In this document: positions 7,887-17,387 of the stretch, in pieces | How positions within the stretch are numbered: the first letter of the stretch is position 1 | Layout of the letters: each line of letters begins with the position of its first letter | Source: Gaetbulibacter_B jejuensis | Lineage (GTDB): Bacteria > Bacteroidota > Bacteroidia > Flavobacteriales > Flavobacteriaceae | NCBI RefSeq assembly: GCF_039524015.1 | Contig: NZ_BAAAGF010000002.1 | Span: 1 to 64,000, forward strand | Length of the DNA stretch: 64,000 nt | Direction: 5' to 3' | Made by a program: the position numbers and the translations under genes | Notes under the pieces: model-generated | What the model was told of the DNA's origin: nothing | The model's input: the letters and a program-made list of their open reading frames with translations, nothing else | The model's database searches: none

Positions 7887-8630
7887 TTGAGATATTTTAT
7901 CGAATTGTCATATAACGGAAAAGCATATCATGGTTGGCAAAATCAGCCTAATGCTATTTCTGTACAAGAAGTTATAGAGAAAGCACTTTCAACGTTATTG
8001 CAGCAAAAAACAGATATTGTTGGAGCTGGAAGAACTGATGCAGGCGTGCATGCATCGCAAATGTTTGCCCATTTTGATTCTGAAATAGAATTAAATACTC
8101 AGGATTTAACCTATAAGCTAAACTCATTTTTACCTAAAGATGTGGCAATACACAACATGTTTTTGGTGACTAACAATGCTCATGCGCGTTTTGATGCTAC
8201 AGAGAGAACATATCATTACAAGGTTTCCAATCGTAAAAATGTGTTTACTTTTGATTATGCTTACTTGTTACAACTTCCGTTGGATGTAGAAAAAATGAAT
8301 GCAGCCTGCGATGTTTTATTGCAGTATAAAGATTTTCAATGTTTTTCTAAAACAAATACAGATGTAAAGACGTATAATTGCATTATAAAGCATGCACGAT
8401 GGATTAATGATAGCGGAGAGTTAACCTTTGTAATTACTGCTGACCGTTTTCTTAGAAATATGGTAAGAGCCATAGTTGGTACTATGGTGAATATTGGATT
8501 AGGTAAAACTACCGTTGAGGAATTGCATGATATTATAAAATCAAAAAATAGGAGTGAAGCAGGTTTTTCGGTTCCTGCTCATGGACTGTATTTAACCGAA
8601 GTAAAGTATCCTGATACGATAAAGAAATAA
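7887..8630 (+). CDS. truA: tRNA pseudouridine(38-40) synthase TruA
   Basis: 247 residues. It isomerises uridines 38-40 in the anticodon arm of tRNAs. The catalytic Asp lies in GAGRTDAGVHA (Asp51). The start is a TTG codon: TTG-AGA-TAT-TTT gives MRYFIELSYNG, which matches the family N-terminus exactly, and no ATG is in frame nearby. The next gene begins 9 bp downstream, so truA and the ABC exporter are likely cotranscribed. Confidence 0.95.
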   Translation: MRYFIELSYNGKAYHGWQNQPNAISVQEVIEKALSTLLQQKTDIVGAGRTDAGVHASQMFAHFDSEIELNTQDLTYKLNSFLPKDVAIHNMFLVTNNAHARFDATERTYHYKVSNRKNVFTFDYAYLLQLPLDVEKMNAACDVLLQYKDFQCFSKTNTDVKTYNCIIKHARWINDSGELTFVITADRFLRNMVRAIVGTMVNIGLGKTTVEELHDIIKSKNRSEAGFSVPAHGLYLTEVKYPDTIKK

Positions 8631-8639
8631 AAACTATAT

Positions 8640-10406
8640 ATGTCTAAAAAAGGAGCAGACGTTTTTGATATAAAACTTTTTAAACGATTACTAAAGTTTG
8701 TAAAACCTTACAAGCTTGTGTTTTTTGGTACCTTAATTTTTGTTATTGGACTGTCTGTTTTTGGAGTTTTTAGACCTAAAGTGCTTCAATTAGCTATAGA
8801 TACAAAAATTGCTTTGCAAGAGTATGATGGCTTTTTGTTTTACATCATTATCATGATTGCGCTTTTAGTTTTAGAAGTTATTTCTCAACTTCTTTTTATT
8901 TATTATGCAAGTTGGCTAGGGCAATCTGTAGTTAAGGACATACGAGTAAAGTTGTTTAAACACATGTTGAGTTTTAAAATGAAATATTTTGATAACTCTT
9001 CAGTAGGTGTTTTGATTACTAGAGCAGTTACCGATATGGAGCGTATTGCTGATATTTTTGGTGAAGGCTTGTTTATGATTTTTAGCGATGTGTTGAAAAT
9101 GTTAGCTGTAGCTATTATGATGTTTTCAATGAATTGGAAATTGAGCCTTATTGTATTTACTACATTACCAATTGTATTGTTTGCTACCAAGATTTTTCAG
9201 AAGTATATGAAATTAGCTTTTCAAGATGTAAGAACTGAAGTGTCTAACCTAAATAGTTTTGTTCAAGAACGTGTTACAGGTATGAAAATACTTCAGTTGT
9301 TTACAAGAGAAGATACAGAATATAAAAAGTTTATGGCAATTAATGAACGTCATAAAAAAGGTTGGTTAAAAACTGTATGGTATAACTCTATTTTCTTTCC
9401 TATTGCAGAATTTTTATCATCAATAACATTAGGATTGGTTGTTTGGTATGGAGGACTTAATGTAATTATGGATAGTACAGCTTCTCTTGGTGAACTTACT
9501 GCTTTTATCATGATGATTCCTATGTTGTTTAGACCGCTTAACCAAATAGCTAATAAGTTCAATACACTACAAATGGGAATGGTTGCTGCTGATAGAGTAT
9601 TTAAGGTATTGGATACTACATCTCAAATTGATGATAGTGGTAATGTGGTAGCAACACAATTTAAAGGAGACATAACTTTTAAAGACGTGCATTTTTCTTA
9701 TATAGAAAATGAAGAAGTTCTTAAAGGTATATCTTTTAATGTAGAAGCTGGACAAACCATAGCTATTGTTGGTGCTACAGGAGCAGGAAAGTCTACAATT
9801 ATTAATTTGTTAAATCGGTTTTACGATATTCAAAAAGGTGAAATTTGTGTTGATAGTGTCAATATAAAGAGCATGACTTTGCAATCGTTACGCGCACAAA
9901 TTGCAGTGGTATTGCAAGATGTGTTTTTGTTTGCTGATACGATTTTAAATAATATTACACTTAATAACGATACCGTTACGGAAACTGAAGTGCAACAAGC
10001 AGCAAAAGATATTGGAATTCATGATTTTATAATGAGTTTGCCTAATGGTTATCATTATAATGTTAAAGAAAGAGGTGTGATGCTATCTTCAGGTCAACGT
10101 CAGTTAATATCATTTTTAAGAGCTTATGTTACTAATCCAAGTATTTTGGTGTTAGATGAAGCTACCTCTTCGGTAGATTCTTATTCTGAGCAATTAATAC
10201 AAGATGCAACCGATAAAATTACTAAAGGTAGAACATCAATAGTTATTGCTCATAGGTTAGCAACCATTAAAAAAGCAGACAAAATTATTGTAATGGATGC
10301 TGGTAAAATTGTTGAAGAAGGTACACATAAAACGCTTCTTAAAAAAGAAAATGGTTATTACAAAAACCTATACGAAGTGCAGTTTATGAAAGAAGAACTG
10401 GCTTAA
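8640..10406 (+). CDS. ABC exporter, fused permease and ATPase (MsbA/MDR type)
   Basis: 588 residues. An ABC_membrane domain with six transmembrane helices (about 25-310) is fused to an ATPase domain: Walker A GATGAGKST near 378, signature LSSGQRQ near 482, Walker B ILVLDEATSS near 503, H-loop in IVIAHRLAT. It is predicted to act as a homodimeric (or heterodimeric) exporter of lipids or drugs; the substrate cannot be assigned. Its TAA overlaps the stop of the convergent DUF3667 gene. Confidence 0.92.
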   Translation: MSKKGADVFDIKLFKRLLKFVKPYKLVFFGTLIFVIGLSVFGVFRPKVLQLAIDTKIALQEYDGFLFYIIIMIALLVLEVISQLLFIYYASWLGQSVVKDIRVKLFKHMLSFKMKYFDNSSVGVLITRAVTDMERIADIFGEGLFMIFSDVLKMLAVAIMMFSMNWKLSLIVFTTLPIVLFATKIFQKYMKLAFQDVRTEVSNLNSFVQERVTGMKILQLFTREDTEYKKFMAINERHKKGWLKTVWYNSIFFPIAEFLSSITLGLVVWYGGLNVIMDSTASLGELTAFIMMIPMLFRPLNQIANKFNTLQMGMVAADRVFKVLDTTSQIDDSGNVVATQFKGDITFKDVHFSYIENEEVLKGISFNVEAGQTIAIVGATGAGKSTIINLLNRFYDIQKGEICVDSVNIKSMTLQSLRAQIAVVLQDVFLFADTILNNITLNNDTVTETEVQQAAKDIGIHDFIMSLPNGYHYNVKERGVMLSSGQRQLISFLRAYVTNPSILVLDEATSSVDSYSEQLIQDATDKITKGRTSIVIAHRLATIKKADKIIVMDAGKIVEEGTHKTLLKKENGYYKNLYEVQFMKEELA

Positions 10407-11194
10407 GAACCTTGAGCAGCTTTTTGAGTTTCAATAATTTGTTGAAAATCACCATTTAAATACATTATAACAAACATTCCAATACTAAGGGCAATAAAGA
10501 AAAGTATTAAAATAAAAATAAATAGTAAGCCTCTTAGTAATAAATGTTTTAAACTCAGTCTATAAATTCTTTGTAAGCAATACGCTGAATATAATATCAT
10601 TAACGGAAGCAAAAACAAGCTCATTACACCATAAGTTATACCAAAAAAAGCGCCTATAATTACTATTGCTGCAGAAACAACAGATATTTGTGCTTGTATG
10701 TACATAAACACAACAACCATTTCGGTGTAGTTGAATTTTTTTAGTCCAATAAAAGTCAGTTTTGCAATTAACGCATAGATAGGTACATATAGCATCATAA
10801 CAATAGATTGATACTCTTGTAAAAAACTCATGTTGCGTTGTTGCATTTCTTCTTGACCTTTTGGTGTTATTGCAGAAAAATCCATGATTTCAGGAAAAAA
10901 CTTATTTAAAGCTAAAACGTAAAGACCACTTAGGGTTAATGCGACACCAAAAAAACTAATAGGGTTTACATAACGTTTTCTAACACCTTCAATATAACTT
11001 ACAATAACAGCTTCGGGTTTTTTAAATAAGTCGATAATAGTACGTAGTAGCTTGTTGTCGTAATTAAAAAATGTTTCGCTAATGTGTTCAAATAAATTCT
11101 TAAAATTAAGTCTGTTTCTTATTACTTTTCCGCCACAAGCATTGCAATAATCGCTGTTTTCAGATAAAGTAATATTACAGTTTTTACAATTCAT
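10403..11194 (-). CDS. DUF3667 membrane protein, copy A
   Basis: 263 residues. A zinc-ribbon-like N-terminus (MNCKNCNITLSENSDYCNACG, four Cys in two CxxC pairs) is followed by KKPEAVIVSYIEGVRKRYVNPISFF and several transmembrane helices, as in DUF3667. Function is unknown. It is 2 bp downstream of a paralogue (copy B) with the same layout, so the pair is a tandem duplication that has diverged. Its stop codon shares bases with the stop of the convergent ABC exporter. Confidence 0.8.
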   Translation of the reverse strand: MNCKNCNITLSENSDYCNACGGKVIRNRLNFKNLFEHISETFFNYDNKLLRTIIDLFKKPEAVIVSYIEGVRKRYVNPISFFGVALTLSGLYVLALNKFFPEIMDFSAITPKGQEEMQQRNMSFLQEYQSIVMMLYVPIYALIAKLTFIGLKKFNYTEMVVVFMYIQAQISVVSAAIVIIGAFFGITYGVMSLFLLPLMILYSAYCLQRIYRLSLKHLLLRGLLFIFILILFFIALSIGMFVIMYLNGDFQQIIETQKAAQGS

Positions 11195-11196
11195 AC

Positions 11197-12009
11197 TTAT
11201 GCGCCTTTTACTTTATTAGCTGCATCAATTCCTTCTTTTATACCATTAATTATTATAGGAGATAATAGGATTAAAGAAATGATAGCGTATATAAAAAACA
11301 TAACTAGCATATTGGCTAAAGTTTGCCAAAAACCAGCTCCAATAACTCGTTTAAATATATAGATGTAATAAATAACAGAGAGAAAAGAAATTAAAGAGCT
11401 TACTAAGTAATAATTAGCTCCAGCACATAAAAAAATGATGTTAAGCAATGCTGTAACAATAATAACCTGTGACGAATAATAAAGGTTAATAACTATATGT
11501 TCGGTGAAATTAAACTGTCTGTAGTTGGTAAGGTAATGAGCAGCCCAAGTTGCAAGTGCTGAAACAGGAACGGTTATTATGTAAATTAGGTTTTGATAAT
11601 TAGAGACATTTTGCTGAATATTAACTTGGTCTTTTATAAATTCAGATGAGCTAGTTGTTTCACTGTCAAAATTACTTAAAAAGGAGAAGTCGTTAAAAAG
11701 CACATCCTTAAAAAAGGTGTTGAGTAAAAATACTTGAATACCAATAAGTGTAAGCGAAATGGCAAAATACTGTATAACGTTAATATACTTTTTTCTAGTG
11801 CCATTAATATAACTTACAATAACAGCTTCGGGTTTTTTAAAAAGCAAAATGAATGTTTGTAAAAGCTTATTGTCATATTGAAAAAGGTGCTCTTTTACTT
11901 CAGAAAAAATATTAGCAAGAGTTAAGCGATTTCTAATAACTTTAGCGCCACATTCAAAGCAATAATTTTGCTCTACTGCAAGGTTAGTATTACAGTTTTT
12001 GCAATTCAT
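11197..12009 (-). CDS. DUF3667 membrane protein, copy B
   Basis: 270 residues with the same architecture as its downstream neighbour: CxxC-x(11)-CxxC N-terminus, the shared motif FKKPEAVIVSYI, then about five hydrophobic helices. It starts 1 bp after cdaA ends, so cdaA and both DUF3667 genes are probably one operon. The paired CxxC motifs suggest a cytoplasmic zinc ribbon in front of the membrane part; this is inference from spacing only. Confidence 0.8.
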   Translation of the reverse strand: MNCKNCNTNLAVEQNYCFECGAKVIRNRLTLANIFSEVKEHLFQYDNKLLQTFILLFKKPEAVIVSYINGTRKKYINVIQYFAISLTLIGIQVFLLNTFFKDVLFNDFSFLSNFDSETTSSSEFIKDQVNIQQNVSNYQNLIYIITVPVSALATWAAHYLTNYRQFNFTEHIVINLYYSSQVIIVTALLNIIFLCAGANYYLVSSLISFLSVIYYIYIFKRVIGAGFWQTLANMLVMFFIYAIISLILLSPIIINGIKEGIDAANKVKGA

Positions 12010-12010
12010 T

Positions 12011-12793
12011 TTATACCATATCTTTTTTAATCATTTCAGTGAGATTAGCAGTGTCATTATACATCACAAACTCACCATTTTTAATATATGAAATTTGTCC
12101 AGTTTCTTCACTAACAACAATCGCTAAGGCATCAGTTTTTTCGGTAATTCCAATAGCTGCTCTATGTCTTAAACCAAAACGTTGCGGAATATTTTTCTCG
12201 TTATTTACAGGTAAAATAACACGAGTTGCTTTTACCACATTGTTTTCAATAATTATGGCTCCATCGTGCAGCGGACTGTTTTTAAAGAATATACTTTCAA
12301 TAATGGCTTGAGTAACCGAGATATTCATATTGTCTCCAGTTCCTGTTAAAAAATCAAGATTATTATTGCGTTCTAAAACAATTAAAGCTCCAGTTTGAGT
12401 CGTTCCCATTTTGTTGCATGCAGCAATTATGGCGTCAATATCTGTTTCAGTTTCAACTTCGGTTTTTAAGAACCGTATTTTACTAAAGAATTTTCGTTTA
12501 CCACCTAAATTCGTAGATCCAACCATAAGCAGAAATTTCCGTATTTCGGGTTGAAATACTACTATTAAGGCTATAATTCCTACTTTCATAAACCCATCAA
12601 AAATATTATGAAGCATATTCATGTTGAGTAAATCGGTAAGTTTCCAAACGGAGTAAATTACTATAATTCCTATAAAAATATTTATGGCAACAGTACCTTT
12701 TACTAGCTTATATACATAGTAGAGTAAAATAGCGACGAGAAACACGTCGATAAAGTCTATAAGCGTAAAATCCCAAAATTTGAATTTATCCAA
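12011..12793 (-). CDS. cdaA: Diadenylate cyclase CdaA
   Basis: 260 residues. Three N-terminal transmembrane helices (about 12-75) precede a DisA_N diadenylate cyclase domain. The nucleotide-binding motifs are LHDGAIII near 172 and RHRAAIGI near 206. It makes the second messenger c-di-AMP from two ATP at the inner membrane. Location close to folP is typical of Bacteroidetes. There is no CdaR or glmM next to it, unlike Firmicutes. Confidence 0.93.
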   Translation of the reverse strand: MDKFKFWDFTLIDFIDVFLVAILLYYVYKLVKGTVAINIFIGIIVIYSVWKLTDLLNMNMLHNIFDGFMKVGIIALIVVFQPEIRKFLLMVGSTNLGGKRKFFSKIRFLKTEVETETDIDAIIAACNKMGTTQTGALIVLERNNNLDFLTGTGDNMNISVTQAIIESIFFKNSPLHDGAIIIENNVVKATRVILPVNNEKNIPQRFGLRHRAAIGITEKTDALAIVVSEETGQISYIKNGEFVMYNDTANLTEMIKKDMV

Positions 12794-12828
12794 GGTTAAG
12801 GCGTTTGTGTAAATGTAACAAAATATGA

Positions 12829-13530
12829 TTAATAAATAAATTCGTTGTTATCTATTGTTATTGAATCTAGTTTTATGTTAGAAACAAGCGATTTAAAAGT
12901 GATGTAGTCTTGAATACTTAATTTTTCATCAAAGTTTAGCTTAATGCTAATTGCCTTGTTAGGAAATTGGTGTTTCAAGTTTGTAAGATGATTTTCAAAC
13001 TCAGAATAATGTATTGTTTTAATACTTAATTCATCATTGGTGTTAGAAATATGAATTTTTTTATCTAAACCTAACTTTAGATGTATAGCTATAGTATTGT
13101 CTTTAGGAAGTTGAGACGTCTTTTTTTGTATGCCAACTGAAGATTCTTCCCAATAGACCACATCAGTAAACTCTATAAACCCTAAGTTTTTAATGCTAGT
13201 ATCATTGCAACTATAATAGTTTTTAGCATTTTCATTTTTATGCATTTCAGCATTTCTCTTTTTGTCTTGTAAAAATTTTATTTTGGGTATAGCTTGTTCT
13301 AGTGTTAATCGCTTATCAACATTAACCAGCCAATTGGTGGTGCTAATTAAGTTTTTTCGGTTGAGTTCTAGACTATCTGGTTGGGTTTCATCGTAAAACA
13401 AATAAGCTGAAGATACATCTTTTACTTCTGTAATTTTTGCCTTATTAATTTCTGGCAGCAAAACAATTTTGTCTTTTCCACAGGATAAGCATAAAGCAGT
13501 TAGTATTACTATATAGAATTTGATTTTCAT
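12829..13530 (-). CDS. Uncharacterised lipoprotein between folP and cdaA
   Basis: Starting at ATG 13530 gives MKIKFYIVILTALCLSCGKDK, a lipoprotein signal with its Cys at 17, and forms a TAATG stop-start overlap with folP. The longer frame from 13560 would lose the signal and overlap folP by 30 bp, so I prefer the shorter form (233 residues). No domain is recognised. Residues after about 120 alternate hydrophobic and polar, and the C-terminus (NKAISIKLNFDEKLSIQDY) looks like a small alpha/beta fold reminiscent of ExbD/TolR-like periplasmic domains, but that is weak. Confidence 0.7.
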   Translation of the reverse strand: MKIKFYIVILTALCLSCGKDKIVLLPEINKAKITEVKDVSSAYLFYDETQPDSLELNRKNLISTTNWLVNVDKRLTLEQAIPKIKFLQDKKRNAEMHKNENAKNYYSCNDTSIKNLGFIEFTDVVYWEESSVGIQKKTSQLPKDNTIAIHLKLGLDKKIHISNTNDELSIKTIHYSEFENHLTNLKHQFPNKAISIKLNFDEKLSIQDYITFKSLVSNIKLDSITIDNNEFIY

Positions 13531-14351
13531 TAGTGTAATAGATTTGTAAGTTTTATACATTCCATAGCTTCCTTAACATCATGTACTCTTAAAATAGTTG
13601 CTCCTTTTTGTAAGGCAACAGTATTTAAAACTGTTGTGCCATTTAAAGCTTCTTTTGGAGTGTTGTTTAAGGTTTTGTAAATCATCGATTTTCTAGACAC
13701 TCCAGCCAATAATGGTAATTCAAGCATTTTAAAAAGGTCGAGTTTGTTTAGTAGCTCAAAGTTTTGTTCGGTAGTTTTGGCAAAACCAAAACCAGGATCT
13801 ACAATAATATCGATAATACCAAGAGCTCTTGCGGCAGTTATTCTTTCAGAAAAGTAAAATAAAATATTTTTTACCAAATCATCATAGCTTGTATATTGTT
13901 GCATAGTTTGAGGTGTACCTCTCATGTGCATCATAATATATGGTACTTGCAATTGGGCAATGGTTTTAAGCATATCTTGATCCAATAAGCCTGCTGAAAT
14001 ATCGTTTATCAAGGCAGCTCCAGAGTTGATAGCATGTTTAGCAACGGCACTTCTAAAGGTGTCAACCGAAATTAAAACATCAGGAAATTCTTTTAAAGTT
14101 AGTTCAATAATTGGAAGTATGCGTTTTAACTCTTCGGTTTCAGAAACATGTTCAGCATTAGGTCTTGAGCTGTAAGCACCAATATCTATAAACCTTGCTC
14201 CATCTTTAAGCATTACATATATTTGAGAGAGTAGCTCACTTTCGTTTTTGTATTTTCCACCATCATAAAACGAATCTGGAGTTACATTTAAAATACCCAT
14301 TACTTGAGGTGTGCTTAAATCTATAAGTTGCCCTTTGCAATTAATAGTCAT
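13530..14351 (-). CDS. folP: Dihydropteroate synthase
   Basis: 273 residues. It joins p-aminobenzoate and the pterin pyrophosphate in folate synthesis and is the sulfonamide target. Conserved motifs: MGILNVTPDSFYDGG (about 18-32), DIGAYSSRPNA (about 56-66), LINDISAG (about 115), MHMRGTPQTMQ (about 141), and IVDPGFGFAKT (about 190). The ATG start gives a short MTINCKGQLIDLS lead as in flavobacterial FolP. Confidence 0.95.
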   Translation of the reverse strand: MTINCKGQLIDLSTPQVMGILNVTPDSFYDGGKYKNESELLSQIYVMLKDGARFIDIGAYSSRPNAEHVSETEELKRILPIIELTLKEFPDVLISVDTFRSAVAKHAINSGAALINDISAGLLDQDMLKTIAQLQVPYIMMHMRGTPQTMQQYTSYDDLVKNILFYFSERITAARALGIIDIIVDPGFGFAKTTEQNFELLNKLDLFKMLELPLLAGVSRKSMIYKTLNNTPKEALNGTTVLNTVALQKGATILRVHDVKEAMECIKLTNLLH

Positions 14352-14450
14352 AAATAAGAATTTGAAGTGTTAATAGTAGCAAACTTTAAAGGCTAAACTT
14401 TGAACTTTAAACTTTTTTATGCGAAATTTACGGAAAATTAAATGTTTTAA

Positions 14451-14987
14451 ATGCAAGATACCTCAAAACAGTACGACGACGTTATAAAAACATGCCGAGA
14501 CTTATTTGTTAATAAAATGAAAGACTACGGAAGTGCATGGAGAATATTAAGATTACCGTCGTTAACCGACCAAATTTTTATAAAAGCGCAACGTATTAGA
14601 AGTCTTCAGCAAAACGACATACGAAAAGTTGATGAAGGCGAAACCAGTGAGTTTATAGGTATAATAAACTATTGCATTATGGCGCTTATACAGTTAGACA
14701 AAGGTGTTGTAGAACAGCCAGATTTATCGGTTGAAGAAGCTACTGAATTGTATGATGAAAAAATAGGCATTACCAAGCAATTAATGATGGATAAAAACCA
14801 CGATTATGGTGAAGCTTGGAGAGAAATGCGCGTAAGCTCATTAACCGATTTAATTTTACAAAAACTATTGCGCGTAAAACAAATTGAAGATAACGCAGGA
14901 AAAACACTGGTTAGCGAAGGTATAGGTGCTAATTATCAAGATATGATAAACTACGCTGTTTTTGCAATGATTCACTTAAAAGAATAA
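14451..14987 (+). CDS. DUF1599-family protein, two tandem copies of the domain
   Basis: 178 residues with an internal duplication: the first half has NKMKDYGSAWRILRLPSLTDQIFIKA and the second MDKNHDYGEAWREMRVSSLTDLILQK, each followed by an acidic helix and INYCIMALIQL/INYAVFAMIHL. This is DUF1599, also described as a nucleotide-modification-associated domain. Pyrophosphohydrolase-like or nucleotide-binding roles have been proposed but I know of no firm assignment. It heads an operon ending in tpiA. Confidence 0.8.
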   Translation: MQDTSKQYDDVIKTCRDLFVNKMKDYGSAWRILRLPSLTDQIFIKAQRIRSLQQNDIRKVDEGETSEFIGIINYCIMALIQLDKGVVEQPDLSVEEATELYDEKIGITKQLMMDKNHDYGEAWREMRVSSLTDLILQKLLRVKQIEDNAGKTLVSEGIGANYQDMINYAVFAMIHLKE

Positions 14988-14990
14988 CAC

Positions 14991-16307
14991 ATGAAATTTA
15001 TAGTAAATGTTAGTAGATTGCTTGTTGGAGCACTTTTTATATTCTCAGGTTTTATAAAACTTAACGATCCGTTAGGGTTTTCGTATAAACTCCAAGAGTA
15101 TTTTAGTTATGACGTACTTAATATTCCTTTTTTAGAGCCTTATGCTTTAGGGATCTCCATTTTTGTGGTTATTTTTGAAGTAGTTTTAGGTATATTTTTA
15201 CTCATAGGTTATAAACCTAAGTTTACTGTTTGGAGCCTTTTGGCAATGATTGTGTTCTTCACATTTTTAACCTTTTATGCAGCCTATTTTGATAAAGTAA
15301 AAGACTGTGGTTGCTTTGGTGATTTCTTAAAACTTACACCTTGGGAATCATTTACCAAAGATGTTATTCTGCTAATACTTATTTTAATCCTGTTTTTTGG
15401 AGTAAAACATATCAAACCAATTTTTGGAAAATTAGGACTAACCGTTGCATCGCTATTAAGTTTTATAGCATGTTTATGGTTTGCTTACCATGTGTTAATG
15501 CACTTACCTGTATTTGATTTTAGAGCCTACAAAATAGGAAGCAACATACAAGATAATATGACAATTCCAGAAGGCGCTAAAAAACCTGTTATGGAATGGA
15601 CATGGTTATTTGATGTCAATGGTGAAGAAAAAGAATTCGTGACTAATGGGTCTTATCCAACAGTTGAAGGAAAACTTATAAGTTATGAAACCAAGGTTAT
15701 TGAAAAAGGATATGAACCTTCTATATTGGATTTCTCTATAGAGTCTGACGATGAAGATTTAACCACTCAATTTCTTGAAGAAGACCACCTTGTAATGATA
15801 ACGAGTTATAGCTTAGAGTCTGCTGAAGTTGATGGACTTAAAAAACTTAAAGCAGTGTCAGATAAAGCTATTGAAAACGGTTATACTGTTATTGGGCTTT
15901 CTGCATCTGGAAACGATGTAAAAGCACAAATTAAAAAGGATTACGACTTAAATTTCGATTTCTATTTGTGTGATGAAAAAGTGCTAAAAACTATTGTGCG
16001 TTCTAATCCTGGAGTATTGGTATTAGAAAAAGGAACAGTACTTCAAAAAGAACATTGGAATGATATTGAAGATATTGAGTTGCCAAAGGTTGAGCGTAAG
16101 CAGGAAGTTATTAAAGATGATGGAACAGTATATTTAATTGATGGCGAAATATCAACCAAAGAAGAAGTAGAAGCTTTAACTAAAGATGATATTGAAGCAA
16201 TGTATGTTCTAAAGGAAAGAAACGAAGGCGATGTTTTGGATTCAATTAATGCAGCAAATAAAACCAACTATACATCATTTGTTGAAGCTGTTTTAAAAAA
16301 GGAGTAA
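14991..16307 (+). CDS. DoxX/MauE-family membrane protein with redoxin-like C-terminal part
   Basis: 438 residues. The N-terminal four-helix unit (SGFIKLNDPLGFSYKLQEYF, then DCGCFGDFLKLTPW near 105-118) is the MauE/DoxX type. The C-terminal half is predicted extracytoplasmic and contains an alpha/beta segment (LVMITSYSLESAEVDGLKKL...YTVIGLSASG) resembling a thioredoxin-like fold but without CxxC. It probably belongs to an envelope redox or quinone-linked pathway; a TlpA-like thioredoxin lies two genes downstream. It is 3 bp from the preceding gene and 1 bp before the CTG start of the permease. Confidence 0.8.
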   Translation: MKFIVNVSRLLVGALFIFSGFIKLNDPLGFSYKLQEYFSYDVLNIPFLEPYALGISIFVVIFEVVLGIFLLIGYKPKFTVWSLLAMIVFFTFLTFYAAYFDKVKDCGCFGDFLKLTPWESFTKDVILLILILILFFGVKHIKPIFGKLGLTVASLLSFIACLWFAYHVLMHLPVFDFRAYKIGSNIQDNMTIPEGAKKPVMEWTWLFDVNGEEKEFVTNGSYPTVEGKLISYETKVIEKGYEPSILDFSIESDDEDLTTQFLEEDHLVMITSYSLESAEVDGLKKLKAVSDKAIENGYTVIGLSASGNDVKAQIKKDYDLNFDFYLCDEKVLKTIVRSNPGVLVLEKGTVLQKEHWNDIEDIELPKVERKQEVIKDDGTVYLIDGEISTKEEVEALTKDDIEAMYVLKERNEGDVLDSINAANKTNYTSFVEAVLKKE

Positions 16308-16308
16308 T

Positions 16309-17385
16309 CTGATAAGCTATTTCCTAAATAAAGCCTTTTATGCAATACTTACCTTATTAGGAGTAGTTACGGTAATCTTTTTTCTGTTTAATGTCTTACC
16401 AGGAGATCCTGCTCAAATGATGTTAGGTCAAAACGAAGACAGCAAACAGCTAGCAATTGTTAAAGCAAAATATGGTTTCGATAAACCCATAGGAACCCAG
16501 TATTTGTATTACCTTAATGATTTGTCACCTTTGTCTTTTCATTCAACTTCAAAAAGTGATTATACGTATTTGAGAGACGGAAAATACACATCTTCAAAAC
16601 TATTCACTATTGGTAATACTACAACAGTTTTAAAATTTCCTTACCTAAGAGAATCGTTTACCAAACAAGGAAAAAAGGTGACACAAGTAATTGGAGAAAC
16701 GCTTCCTAATACCTTTGTGTTGGCTGTTTCTGCTATTGTAATTGCAATAATTTTAGGGATTATTTTCGGGATTATATCAGCATTGTACAAAGACACATGG
16801 ATTGATAAAATTATTCAAATCCTAAGCACATTAGGAATGAGTGTGCCTTCCTTTTTTAGCGCAATACTCTTTGCGTGGTTATTTGGGTTTGTACTTCATA
16901 AATACACTAATCTTGAAATGACAGGAAGCCTTTATGAGTTAGATGATTTTGGCGAGCGTATGCATATTAAATGGAAAAACCTTATTCTACCAGCTATTGT
17001 ATTGGGAATTCGTCCACTAGCAGTAGTAATACAACTTATGAGAAACTCGCTATTAGAAGTCTTTAATCAAGATTACATAAGAACAGCTAGAGCAAAAGGA
17101 CTAAACGAATTTCAGGTTATAAAACGTCATGCTATAAAAAACGCATTAAATCCCGTGGTTACTGCAATTTCAGGATGGTTTGCATCTATGCTAGCAGGAG
17201 CTGTTTTTGTAGAATATATTTTTGGATGGAATGGTCTCGGAAAGGAAATCGTGAATGCATTAAATACTTTAGATTTACCAGTAATTATGGGAGCTGTATT
17301 AGTTATTGCAATTGTATTTGTAAGTATTAATATTTTAGTCGACATAATCTACACATGGTTAGATCCTAAAGTAAAATTGCAATAA
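16309..17385 (+). CDS. ABC transporter permease (oligopeptide DppB type), CTG start
   Basis: BPD_transp_1 permease. The conserved EAA-type loop is ARAKGLNEFQVIKRHAIKNALNP, and ETLPNTFVLAVSAIVIAI opens the core helices. The first ATG (16417) would delete helix 1 and the conserved FFLFNVLPGDPAQ segment. In frame upstream, from the TAA at 16294, there is no ATG, GTG or TTG. CTG at 16309 gives MISYFLNKAFYAILTLLGV, the expected N-terminus, with AAGGAG 4 nt before it. I therefore call 358 residues with a CTG start. No substrate-binding protein or ATPase gene is adjacent. Confidence 0.85.
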   Translation: MISYFLNKAFYAILTLLGVVTVIFFLFNVLPGDPAQMMLGQNEDSKQLAIVKAKYGFDKPIGTQYLYYLNDLSPLSFHSTSKSDYTYLRDGKYTSSKLFTIGNTTTVLKFPYLRESFTKQGKKVTQVIGETLPNTFVLAVSAIVIAIILGIIFGIISALYKDTWIDKIIQILSTLGMSVPSFFSAILFAWLFGFVLHKYTNLEMTGSLYELDDFGERMHIKWKNLILPAIVLGIRPLAVVIQLMRNSLLEVFNQDYIRTARAKGLNEFQVIKRHAIKNALNPVVTAISGWFASMLAGAVFVEYIFGWNGLGKEIVNALNTLDLPVIMGAVLVIAIVFVSINILVDIIYTWLDPKVKLQ

Positions 17386-17387
17386 AA

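Noticed and set aside
13531..13560. Upstream start for the lipoprotein after folP
   Set aside because: It overlaps folP and hides the lipoprotein signal; the TAATG-coupled ATG at 13530 is better.
14352..14450. AAACTTTAAA repeats before the DUF1599 gene as an operator
   Set aside because: AT-rich simple sequence of a kind common in this genome; no clean symmetry or spacing.
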